Below the pieces are notes generated by a model. The model was not told where the DNA came from. It made no database searches and saw only the letters and a program-made list of their open reading frames with translations. The position numbers and the translations under genes were made by a program. A stretch of 10,566 bases of DNA from an uncultured Clostridia bacterium (GTDB lineage Bacteria > Bacillota > Clostridia > Oscillospirales > Oscillospiraceae): NCBI GenBank assembly GCA_937892865.1, contig CALBJG010000112.1:1-10566 (forward strand), given 5' to 3'. Positions 1 through 5,632 of this stretch are shown here, one piece after another. Every line of letters starts with the position of its first letter. Position 1 is the stretch's first letter.

Positions 1-25
1 TGTGAGTTAGTCGCCACACTGGATG

Positions 26-55
26 CCGCTTCCGATAAGGAAGCGGTTTTTCTTT
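26..55 (+). terminator. Rho-independent terminator
   Basis: An 8-bp perfect stem (26-33 with 39-46, arm CCGCTTCC) closes a 5-nt loop and is followed by a T-run broken by one C. The orientation terminates forward transcripts, presumably of a gene lying to the left of the window. No partial coding region can be supported in bases 1-25. Confidence 0.8.
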
Positions 56-74
56 TATCTATTAGATTTTTTGA

Positions 75-119
75 AGCGCGGATGATTCTGATTTGAGGAT
101 TCCATCCGCGCTTTTTCTT
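75..119 (+). terminator. Second forward terminator
   Basis: A 10-bp perfect stem (75-84 with 103-112, arm AGCGCGGATG) closes an 18-nt loop and runs into T-rich sequence. It lies just after the first terminator in the same orientation. Together they stop rightward transcription before the integrase region. The opposite strand has no U-tract after the stem, so this is not the integrase terminator. Confidence 0.7.
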
Positions 120-168
120 TATTCTTTTATATCGTATTTCTGTGACCTGTTTTCTGCCAGTTTTCGAA

Positions 169-278
169 TTATCACAAAACCTATCACAATAACGCTTGTT
201 CGACCCTTGATTTTTCGTTGTGGCGACTATGTTTTTTGAGGGTTCAGTTTATCACAAAAAGTATCAATAGCACTTGTT
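169..278. repeat. Imperfect direct repeats, candidate integrase arm-type sites
   Basis: Bases 169-200 and 249-278 are imperfect direct copies, both opening with TTATCACAAAA and ending in CTTGTT. The core octamer TATCACAA occurs three times (170-177, 182-189, 250-257). Repeats of this kind just beyond the 3' end of a tyrosine integrase gene are typical of arm-binding sites near an element end, so one attachment site (attL or attR) probably lies in or beside 100-282. The crossover core cannot be fixed without the empty site. Confidence 0.45.
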
Positions 279-282
279 TTGC

Positions 283-1383
283 TTATCCAAGAATTGATTC
301 TACACTCGTAAGTTGTTTCATCACGCCTTCGTGCCGAGTTCTGGCGTATATCGTTTCCACCATTCTTGTGTCGGCGTGCCCCATCAAATCGGCGACAATC
401 GCAGAAGAAATTCCCGCTTCTTTGAGCTGCGTTCCGTAGGTTGTGCGAAAATCGTAGTTACAATATCCTTCCAGTCCCAGATTCGTAAACGCACTTTTCC
501 AAGTTCTTGTCGCTCTTGAATAGCACCAAGGCTGCTTGCCTCCGCAAAGATAACCCTTCTTCTCCGCGCACGGCTTCAGGATTTCAATCAGCGCAGAAGG
601 CAAAAGAACAGTCCTCGCCGAATGATTGGTCTTCGGTTTGCCTATTGAAGGCTGGCTGTTCGTGGGATAAGTCACTGCCTGCGTAATCATCGCGTATTGT
701 TTTTCCAGATTCACATTCTCCCAGCACAAGCCGCGAATCTCTTCGGGACGCATTCCCGTATAAACCAGAAGTCCCATATAAACACGCTCGTCCTGATTGG
801 AAAGCAGCGGAATTGCCTTCTTGATTCTCCTGACCTCTTCATCCGGCAGAGCCTTGTGATGCGTTCCCTGTTCTGCGTGGATGCTCAAGAGCGTATGCTT
901 GACAGGGTTATCAGAAATAATCCCCATCTCCTGCGCCACTTTGAAAATCCTGCCCGTCAGACCGCCCACTCGCTCAATGGTATTTTTATTGAGGTTCTTT
1001 CTTCTTCCCCGTCTCCGCGCGGTTGCCATCCAATCATAAAACTGCTGTATCATGGAAACATCCACTTCATCCATTCTCTTGCTCCCCAAGAAGGGGACGA
1101 TGTTGTTATTGATATACTGCCGATAGTTTTCCGCAGTCGTTTTCCCCAAGCGTTCCACAAATGTCGGAACATAAACCTTGGTGATGAACTGCCTGACTGT
1201 CGGCTTTTTCTTTTTCGGTTCTTTTGCTTCCAGTTCAATCCCATTCAAAAGACCGTATTCAATCATCAGCCGCGCCACATTCAGCAGCAATTCCTGTTTA
1301 TTCGTTCCAGATGCCCAGCGATAGATGGAAACACCGTTTTCATCCTTGCCAACTTCGATGCGTTCTCTCAGTTGCTTTGCCAT
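283..1383 (-). CDS. int: Tyrosine recombinase / integrase of an integrative element
   Basis: This 366-aa site-specific recombinase would integrate and excise the surrounding element through a covalent 3'-phosphotyrosine intermediate. An N-terminal arm-binding-like region (about 1-60) is followed by a SAM-like core-binding domain (about 62-160) and a catalytic domain (about 175-366). Visible catalytic residues are Arg212 in TGMRPEEIR, Lys251 in GKPKTNHSAR, Arg313, His336 in LMGH and nucleophile Tyr346. The HxxR box reads YDFR, with Tyr310 in place of the usual His. I chose the ATG at 1383 because AAGGAG lies 5 nt upstream; an in-frame ATG at 1413 has no well-placed Shine-Dalgarno. The 3' end faces the repeats at 169-278, the usual arrangement at an element end. 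The family is sure; the target site is unknown. Confidence 0.95.
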   Translation of the reverse strand: MAKQLRERIEVGKDENGVSIYRWASGTNKQELLLNVARLMIEYGLLNGIELEAKEPKKKKPTVRQFITKVYVPTFVERLGKTTAENYRQYINNNIVPFLGSKRMDEVDVSMIQQFYDWMATARRRGRRKNLNKNTIERVGGLTGRIFKVAQEMGIISDNPVKHTLLSIHAEQGTHHKALPDEEVRRIKKAIPLLSNQDERVYMGLLVYTGMRPEEIRGLCWENVNLEKQYAMITQAVTYPTNSQPSIGKPKTNHSARTVLLPSALIEILKPCAEKKGYLCGGKQPWCYSRATRTWKSAFTNLGLEGYCNYDFRTTYGTQLKEAGISSAIVADLMGHADTRMVETIYARTRHEGVMKQLTSVESILG

Positions 1384-1471
1384 AGTTGCTCCTTCCGAAG
1401 CAATCTCTATCATATTCAGTTTTCAAGGAATACTCCTTTCATTCTCTGAATCAATCTTCATCCCTTCAAAA

Positions 1472-1529
1472 GGCGGATAACTTTTACACATCTCCACAAC
1501 AACTTTTACACATCTTCCATTCATCCGCC
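1472..1529. repeat. Twin 15-bp direct repeats inside a 7-bp inverted repeat
   Basis: AACTTTTACACATCT occurs at 1479-1493 and again at 1501-1515. The 22-bp period is about two helical turns. The pair is bracketed by GGCGGAT (1472-1478) and its exact reverse complement ATCCGCC (1523-1529). Each repeat contains TTTTACACA, which fits the relaxed DnaA-box consensus TTWTNCACA. The block lies in the divergent region upstream of the integrase. It may bind a regulator or excision factor, or serve as a small replication-initiation site; the sequence does not decide between these. Confidence 0.5.
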
Positions 1530-1564
1530 AATCATCTATTTAACATCTTTTCATCATCTTTCAG

Positions 1565-1597
1565 TCCGCTGATTAGAAAAGCGGATTTTCCTTTTTA
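1565..1597 (+). terminator. Forward terminator upstream of the 1771 operon
   Basis: A 6-bp stem, TCCGCT (1565-1570) with AGCGGA (1580-1585), is followed by a T-rich tail interrupted by CC. No forward gene lies upstream, so it probably insulates the operon at 1771 from transcription entering through the integrase region, or ends a short forward transcript carrying the repeats at 1472-1529. Confidence 0.5.
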
Positions 1598-1631
1598 TTC
1601 TTGCGTTTTACAAAAATAAACACTTATATAA

Positions 1632-1678
1632 ACATATGTCGGTAAAACGACCAGTTATGTATAGGGGTATCGTATAAT
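1632..1678 (+). promoter_or_regulatory. Candidate promoter and operator for the 1771-3989 operon
   Basis: A perfect TATAAT lies at 1673-1678, 92 bp before the first start codon. No good -35 box is present at 16-18 bp spacing, so activation or weak basal activity is possible. Just upstream is an imperfect dyad, ACATA (1632-1636) with TATGT (1656-1660) enclosing GGT and ACC, which could be an operator covering the -35 region. Confidence 0.4.
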
Positions 1679-1770
1679 GTAATCACAACGAAGGGAACAA
1701 AACCTTCAGAAACAACAAAAACAAAAAACAAAACGGACGGGGCAAAGCCCCAGAAAGAAGAGGTAATCTT

Positions 1771-2247
1771 ATGAAGACTGCTAACGCCATCAACCTGAAC
1801 CGCAAGAACAACACCATCGAAGTCACCAAGAAGTTCTACGAAGCCGCTTCCAAGTATAACTCCGAAGAAGAACTCCTCCTCCGCGAAGCCCAGAAGAACA
1901 ATCCTGGCTTCAAGGTTGTCGTCGCCACCCGCAAGACCAAGAGCACCTACAAGGGGCTGGACTACGAGTTTATGACCACCTACATCAAGAAGCACGACGA
2001 TGCCGAGAAGTCCAAGATGGCAACCTTCCTTGAGATGCGTGCCCTGACCGCCGAAGCCATTATGATGGACGCCGTTCCTGCTGACTACCTGACCGTTAAG
2101 GAATGGTTCCTGCGCGAGTTCCCGGAAATCGAAGCCTTCCACGATAAGCGCAAGCAGATGCTCGCCAACATCGAAAAGAAGAACGAAGAAAAGCGTCTCG
2201 AGCGTGAAATGAAGAAGCGCGAACTCCTGCTCGCCTCCGTCGCCTAA
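1771..2247 (+). CDS. Hypothetical protein, first of two tandem paralogues
   Basis: This encodes a 158-aa charged, soluble protein with no signal peptide or membrane segment. I do not recognise a named family. The central and C-terminal parts share motifs with the next gene: YKGLDYEFM (YDGLTYEYM there) and VKEWFLREFPEIEAF (IKHWFLEKYPAIAKF there). The last ~35 residues are very rich in Lys, Glu and Arg and probably form a helix. Codon use is striking: every Lys codon I read is AAG, and Asn, Phe and Ile are almost all C-ending, unlike the helicase downstream. This suggests very high expression. AGAGGTAAT before the ATG recurs almost identically in front of the second gene. Abundance plus linkage to a helicase would fit a nucleic-acid-coating or replication accessory role, but that is inference. 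Confidence 0.85.
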   Translation: MKTANAINLNRKNNTIEVTKKFYEAASKYNSEEELLLREAQKNNPGFKVVVATRKTKSTYKGLDYEFMTTYIKKHDDAEKSKMATFLEMRALTAEAIMMDAVPADYLTVKEWFLREFPEIEAFHDKRKQMLANIEKKNEEKRLEREMKKRELLLASVA

Positions 2248-2288
2248 TCTCCACTACTAACCAACAAACAGAAAGAGGTAATTGACTT

Positions 2289-2759
2289 ATGAAGAATATC
2301 CTGAAGATTGACCACGCGAAGAACATCATTGTGATGGATGCCACCTTTGCCAAGAAGTCCGCGAATACGATGAGCGCTGAATATGCCCATCTTCAGCAGG
2401 TTCGCCGCGACTACCCGACCTACACGGTCAAGACACGCCACATCAAGCATAACTCCAACAAGAAAACCTACGACGGTCTGACCTACGAGTATATGGAAAA
2501 CTACATCCTGACCCACGGCACGAAGGAAGAACGCAAGGCAACCCTTGAAGAGTTCAACGAGATGATTCTGATTTCCAAGTGCCACGGCAAGGCGTATCGC
2601 TATCCGACCATCAAGCACTGGTTCCTTGAGAAGTATCCTGCGATTGCGAAGTTTGGTATGCCCACTGAACAGAATATCGAAGAAGGCGACGAGCCGGAGA
2701 AGACGGGAGAAAACGCTGACAACAATGTGGTAGATATGCCGAAGGCTGCTGGTCTGTAA
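2289..2759 (+). CDS. Hypothetical protein, second tandem paralogue
   Basis: This 156-aa soluble protein is paralogous to the product of the gene 41 bp upstream. The shared core is Y-D/K-G-L-x-Y-E-(Y/F)-M followed, some 40 residues later, by an (I/V)K-x-WFL-x-(K/E)-(Y/F)P-x-I-x-x-F motif. The N-terminus (about 1-50) and the acidic C-terminal tail (GDEPEKTGENADNN) differ from the first copy. An acidic tail of this kind is seen in single-strand DNA-binding proteins, but no OB fold can be claimed. The ribosome binding region AGAGGTAAT copies that of the first gene, so the duplication probably included it. Codon bias is also toward AAG, less absolutely. It is co-transcribed with its neighbours. 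The function is unknown. Confidence 0.85.
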   Translation: MKNILKIDHAKNIIVMDATFAKKSANTMSAEYAHLQQVRRDYPTYTVKTRHIKHNSNKKTYDGLTYEYMENYILTHGTKEERKATLEEFNEMILISKCHGKAYRYPTIKHWFLEKYPAIAKFGMPTEQNIEEGDEPEKTGENADNNVVDMPKAAGL

Positions 2760-2801
2760 TAAAAACCACCAAAGGTTTTCCGAACAAAAGGAGTGTGTAG
2801 T

Positions 2802-3989
2802 ATGATTGGCTCGAAGTATCTTTCTGAAGTTGTCAGCCTTGATACGCTGGCGAAGGATAAATTGAATATTGTAAAGGCTCCTACCGGAAGCGGAAAAACC
2901 TACTTCGCCCTGACTGCAATTCCGGCAACTCTGACCGATGCGGCGCATAAGGTGGTCTATCTGATTGATACCATAAACGGCAGAGAACAAATCCTGAAGA
3001 ATTATAATGCCCGTCCCATCTATCGCTATTGGGAAGTTGAAGTCAATGGCGAAGCGCTCAGTTTTGAAAACGACGATAGCATTGTGATTATCACCTACGC
3101 CAAATTCGGTGTTCTGCTGGAAAAGTATCCCGATTTCCACGAACAGTTTGAATACATCATCTGTGACGAGCTTCATAGCCTGATAAACTTCCAATACTTT
3201 GGAGAATGGCGACCAAATCTGCACACCGTTGCGAAAGAAGGCATTGAAAAAGCCGTTCGGAACAGCCACACGAAGGTTATTGCGCTGTCCGCAACCCCTG
3301 AGAGAATCAAGAGGGAATTTGAAGCGCCAACATTTGATGTGCCGATTGACGATAGTGACCTGATACAGTATGAAACGAAACAGGTCATCCCCTACACGAA
3401 TCTGAATTATCTTCTGACCACTCTTGACCCGATGGAAACCGGCATCTGCTATGTATCCCGCATTTCAACGATGAAAACAATTGAAGCTGCCGCCCGTCAA
3501 GAAGGCTTGCATCCCATCGGAATTTGGAGCATCCGCAATAATGCCCATCCGCTGTCAGAAGAACAATTGAAAGTGCGAAAGCACATTCTGGATAATTTTG
3601 AAATCCCCGCAGAATACAATCTGCTTATTATAAATGCCAGCAGCGAAACCAGCCTGAAAATCAAATCTTCTGTTGACTATGTGATTGTTCATAGCAACGA
3701 AGTAGAGACGCAGATACAGGTGAGGGGACGGGTAAATAGCGACCTTCCTTGTTTGTATCTGCCGAACAATGACCCGACTGCCTTGACTGTGCCTGATGAT
3801 TTTCTGAATCGTCCGCTTTTCAGAGAGGACACTGACAAGCTGTGCGAAATCCTCAATCAGAGGAATGAATGCGGCAGACGCTTTGCGTGGCGAAGACCAC
3901 TTAAAGAACAACTGATTGAATGCGGTTATTCCATTGCGGAAGGACGCAGAAGTAATCGCCGTTATCATCTTATTACCCAACTTGATTGA
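2802..3989 (+). CDS. Small SF2 helicase-like ATPase (DEAD/DEAH-type)
   Basis: This 395-aa protein has superfamily 2 helicase motifs in order: Walker A APTGSGKT (26-33), motif II DELH (122-125, a DEAH variant), motif III SAT (163-165) and motif VI QVRGR (306-310). It would use ATP to translocate on or unwind nucleic acid. It is compact, with little beyond two RecA-like lobes and a basic C-terminus of about 60 residues. The ATG at 2802 is preferred because AAAGGAG ends 8 nt upstream; a GTG at 2793 lies inside that Shine-Dalgarno. It follows the paralogue pair by 42 bp, so all three are probably one operon. The stop codon touches the hairpin array that follows. A role in element replication is likely; a defence or anti-defence role is possible. 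No nuclease motif is seen. Confidence 0.85.
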   Translation: MIGSKYLSEVVSLDTLAKDKLNIVKAPTGSGKTYFALTAIPATLTDAAHKVVYLIDTINGREQILKNYNARPIYRYWEVEVNGEALSFENDDSIVIITYAKFGVLLEKYPDFHEQFEYIICDELHSLINFQYFGEWRPNLHTVAKEGIEKAVRNSHTKVIALSATPERIKREFEAPTFDVPIDDSDLIQYETKQVIPYTNLNYLLTTLDPMETGICYVSRISTMKTIEAAARQEGLHPIGIWSIRNNAHPLSEEQLKVRKHILDNFEIPAEYNLLIINASSETSLKIKSSVDYVIVHSNEVETQIQVRGRVNSDLPCLYLPNNDPTALTVPDDFLNRPLFREDTDKLCEILNQRNECGRRFAWRRPLKEQLIECGYSIAEGRRSNRRYHLITQLD

Positions 3990-4160
3990 TTTGCCAGTTT
4001 TGTATGAAACCTATAAAGAACCATACAAAACTGGCAAATGATATCGCTGCCCTTGCGCGTGGCGCAAGGCGCAGCGGCGTTTAGGCGTGGCATACGCCAC
4101 GCTAAACGCGATGTTTGGTATGCTCGTCTCCGTTGAGAGGCGTATTGGCATACCTTTTTT
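3989..4160 (+). other. Array of four consecutive strong hairpins (structured DNA/RNA region)
   Basis: Four inverted repeats follow one another almost without gaps. H1 has 18 perfect pairs (3989-4006 with 4022-4039, 15-nt loop). H2 pairs CGCTGC-CCTTGCGC with its complement around a GTG loop, with one bulged C (4045-4076). H3 pairs 4077-4091 with 4096-4109 around ATAC, with one bulged G. H4 pairs GGTATGC (4117-4123) with GCATACC (4148-4154) around a further inner hairpin and ends in a T-run. No ORF is credible here. It may be a structured RNA, a replication or transfer origin, or an elaborate 3' end of the helicase transcript. I do not recognise a known RNA family. Confidence 0.6.
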
Positions 4161-4166
4161 TCTTTT
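4117..4166 (+). terminator. Terminator closing the hairpin array
   Basis: The outer 7-bp stem GGTATGC/GCATACC (4117-4123 with 4148-4154) and an inner stem (4125-4130 with 4137-4142, one GU pair) are followed directly by seven T, a C and four T. This is a strong forward terminator for the helicase operon or for an RNA made from the array. Confidence 0.7.
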
Positions 4167-4209
4167 GTTCTGGATTCGCGAGAAGTCCGAGCGGCAACGA
4201 GATAATAAT

Positions 4210-4256
4210 AACGGCTCAGGAGCATTTTATACGCTCTTGAGCCGTTTAATTTTTTC
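4210..4256 (+). terminator. Strong terminator between convergent units
   Basis: A 14-bp stem with one GU pair (4210-4223 with 4233-4246) and a 9-nt loop is followed by TAATTTTTT. It backs up the terminator at 4117-4166 and may also end the XRE gene from the other side, where the tail (ATTATTATC) is weaker. Bases 4257-4341 are AT-rich and hold nothing I can name. Confidence 0.75.
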
Positions 4257-4341
4257 AATAATATCTACGTTTTTCAAAATGTAAAAGAAGATTTGCGTGA
4301 CTTTTTCCATTACTTCAAAGTAGAATGATAGCAACAAAGCA

Positions 4342-4674
4342 TTATCGTCTTCTCAAAAAAGTCTGAATTGTTCTATCAATGCACATTTTTTCTTCTTCAT
4401 CAAGAGAACGAAAACGGGTAATGACTTCTGTTTCAAATTGGTTCAGGTGGAACATCTCTGTGTGTTCAATTTTCCTTTTTATATCCGTATGCCCAACAAG
4501 AAAATCAACAGAGGTATTGAAATAGTCAGCCATTCGCTTGAGAACTTCAATTTCTGGCTCTATATTATGATTCTCATACTTGTTTATTGACGGCTGACTG
4601 CCGCCGATTGCCTCCGCAAGTCGCTGCTGGCTGATACCATATTCCTGACGAAGCAGTTTCAGGTTCGGCAACAT
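4342..4674 (-). CDS. XRE-family transcriptional regulator
   Basis: This 110-aa repressor-like protein has an N-terminal helix-turn-helix of the Cro/cI (HTH_3) type at about residues 5-60, with the signature GISQQRLAEAIGGSQPSINK followed by YFNTSVDFLVG, the usual end of SinR-like DNA-binding domains. The remaining ~48 residues are polar and probably mediate dimerisation. The ATG at 4674 is preceded by GGAGG at good spacing. It is divergent from the 4808-5568 unit, and a dyad in the shared intergenic region is its likely operator. Autoregulation and control of the neighbouring unit are inferred from arrangement, not shown. Confidence 0.9.
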   Translation of the reverse strand: MLPNLKLLRQEYGISQQRLAEAIGGSQPSINKYENHNIEPEIEVLKRMADYFNTSVDFLVGHTDIKRKIEHTEMFHLNQFETEVITRFRSLDEEEKMCIDRTIQTFLRRR

Positions 4675-4690
4675 TTTCCCACCTCCTACA

Positions 4691-4709
4691 CAAGTATTCT
4701 AACAACTTG
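4691..4709. promoter_or_regulatory. Candidate XRE operator dyad
   Basis: CAAGT (4691-4695) and ACTTG (4705-4709) form a dyad with a 9-nt spacer, just upstream of the XRE gene at 4674 in the divergent region. The size fits a helix-turn-helix dimer site. There is only one copy, so confidence is limited. Confidence 0.35.
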
Positions 4710-4741
4710 CCGGAATTATGAGAAAATCCCATTGCGACTTA

Positions 4742-4770
4742 TTGACGATAACCAATAAGAATAATATAAT
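4742..4770 (+). promoter_or_regulatory. Sigma-A-type promoter for the 4808-5568 unit
   Basis: TTGACG (4742-4747) and TATAAT (4765-4770) are separated by exactly 17 bp, giving a near-consensus promoter with an expected start near 4777. That start lies downstream of the ATG at 4718, so the longer reading frame from 4718 is not what this promoter expresses. Confidence 0.8.
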
Positions 4771-4807
4771 ATACACAAACAGAATACTGAAGATTGGATG
4801 GGATGCG

Positions 4808-5017
4808 ATGGTTGGTGAAAAACGAATACGCTTTCACAAAAGAAGCGGAGTAATTCACAATATTCTGGATTGTTGCTCTGCCGGAAAGCCCCAGAACGAT
4901 GAATGTGCGGATAATTTCCAAGAATGTACCACATATTTGGAAGCAGAAACGATTTTGAATTATCGGCACAAAACACCTCAACGCTGTAAAAGATGTAAGT
5001 GGTCTAAAGATGAATGA
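4808..5017 (+). CDS. Small cysteine-rich protein of unknown function
   Basis: This encodes a 69-aa basic protein with six cysteines (22, 23, 33, 40, 60, 63). The last two form RCKRC, a CxxC pair near the C-terminus that could bind a metal. There is no signal peptide or membrane segment, so it is probably cytoplasmic. I do not recognise the family. The start at 4808 was chosen because the promoter at 4742-4770 places the transcript start after the earlier in-frame ATG at 4718; a purine-rich GGATGGG lies a few bases upstream. The stop codon overlaps the Shine-Dalgarno of the next gene, suggesting coupled translation. Confidence 0.6.
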   Translation: MVGEKRIRFHKRSGVIHNILDCCSAGKPQNDECADNFQECTTYLEAETILNYRHKTPQRCKRCKWSKDE

Positions 5018-5031
5018 GGAGGAACGGATTA

Positions 5032-5568
5032 ATGAAAAAGATTATGTGCGTGCTCTTGATGTTAGTTATGATGCTCTCAACTGTTTATGGAATTGCGGAA
5101 GAATCGGCAGTTGATAAACTAGGAAAGATTGATAAGCAGATTTATGATGCTCTTTTGATTATGCTTAACGATTTTAAGGACCCTTCCTCTGTTCGCGTCA
5201 TGGAGATGAAAGGAGTATCCGATAATCAGTATAGTCGCGAGGCATATCTGGCTGGTGAAGAAGTGGATGGCAGACCTGATACTGTATGTGTCCGCTTGAC
5301 GGGTAACAATTCCTTTGGTGGAAAAGACAATTCCTATTTCGTACTTTGCTACTATACTTGGAATGAAGAACCGAGAACAGAAAGAGGAAAGAGTTTTGTT
5401 TCCCTTATGGGACGGGCTGGCACGAAAAACTTCAATTATTCCGGAACTGCTGGCGAGTATTATGAAACAGACAAACAAGAAGGAATGATTAATTTTGCTG
5501 ATGTTGAGAGAAGAATCGGCAACATTAATCGCGCACTCAAAGAACACTGGGAAATCCTTGGATTTTGA
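5032..5568 (+). CDS. Secreted protein of unknown function
   Basis: This 178-aa protein begins with a classic signal peptide: MKK, a hydrophobic core rich in Leu, Met and Val to about residue 18, then STVYGIAEES with likely cleavage around 20-22. There is no lipobox Cys after the core, so the mature protein should be exported rather than lipid-anchored. The mature part has FKDPSSVRV near its start, an aromatic segment (VLCYYTWNEE), a Gly/Tyr-rich stretch and a helical C-terminus (VERRIGNINRALKEHWEILGF). I cannot assign a family. GAGGAGG lies 9 nt before the ATG at 5032; an ATG at 5014 would add a polar extension ahead of the signal peptide. It is probably co-transcribed with the Cys-rich gene and controlled by the XRE regulator. 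Confidence 0.8.
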   Translation: MKKIMCVLLMLVMMLSTVYGIAEESAVDKLGKIDKQIYDALLIMLNDFKDPSSVRVMEMKGVSDNQYSREAYLAGEEVDGRPDTVCVRLTGNNSFGGKDNSYFVLCYYTWNEEPRTERGKSFVSLMGRAGTKNFNYSGTAGEYYETDKQEGMINFADVERRIGNINRALKEHWEILGF

Positions 5569-5592
5569 TGAATAGTTCGTCATACATTAACA

Positions 5593-5632
5593 AAAGTCCC
5601 TCTTTCCATCTTTGGAAAGAGGGACTTTCTCA
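5593..5632. terminator. Bidirectional terminator
   Basis: A 16-bp perfect stem (5593-5608 with 5613-5628) with a 4-nt loop lies between the convergent secreted-protein gene and the serine recombinase gene, whose stop is 2 nt away. It has a short T-run on the forward side and TTTTGTTAAT on the reverse side, so it can serve both. Confidence 0.85.

Larger units (their letters stand above)
8..229. repeat. 11-bp inverted repeat pair (8-18 / 219-229)
   Basis: TAGTCGCCACA at 8-18 recurs as its exact reverse complement at 219-229. The copies lie about 200 bp apart and bracket the two terminators. The second copy sits between the long direct repeats beside the integrase gene, so integrase or accessory-factor binding is possible. 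The function is not known. Confidence 0.4.

Noticed and set aside
1..120. tRNA or rRNA gene end as the integration target
   Set aside because: I looked for a cloverleaf or CCA-like end and saw only two hairpin terminators.
697..1449. A 250-codon forward reading frame opposite the integrase
   Set aside because: It lies antisense to a complete tyrosine recombinase with catalytic motifs and has no ribosome binding site or plausible protein character.
2244..3269. A 341-codon reverse reading frame across the paralogue and helicase genes
   Set aside because: It is the antisense shadow of genes with clear helicase motifs and coding bias on the forward strand.
3989..4160. CRISPR array or retron RNA
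   Set aside because: The hairpins are not identical repeats with unique spacers, and no Cas gene or reverse transcriptase is present in the window.
4718..4807. Extended N-terminus of the Cys-rich protein from the ATG at 4718
   Set aside because: The near-consensus promoter at 4742-4770 lies inside this stretch, so the transcript would start after that ATG.
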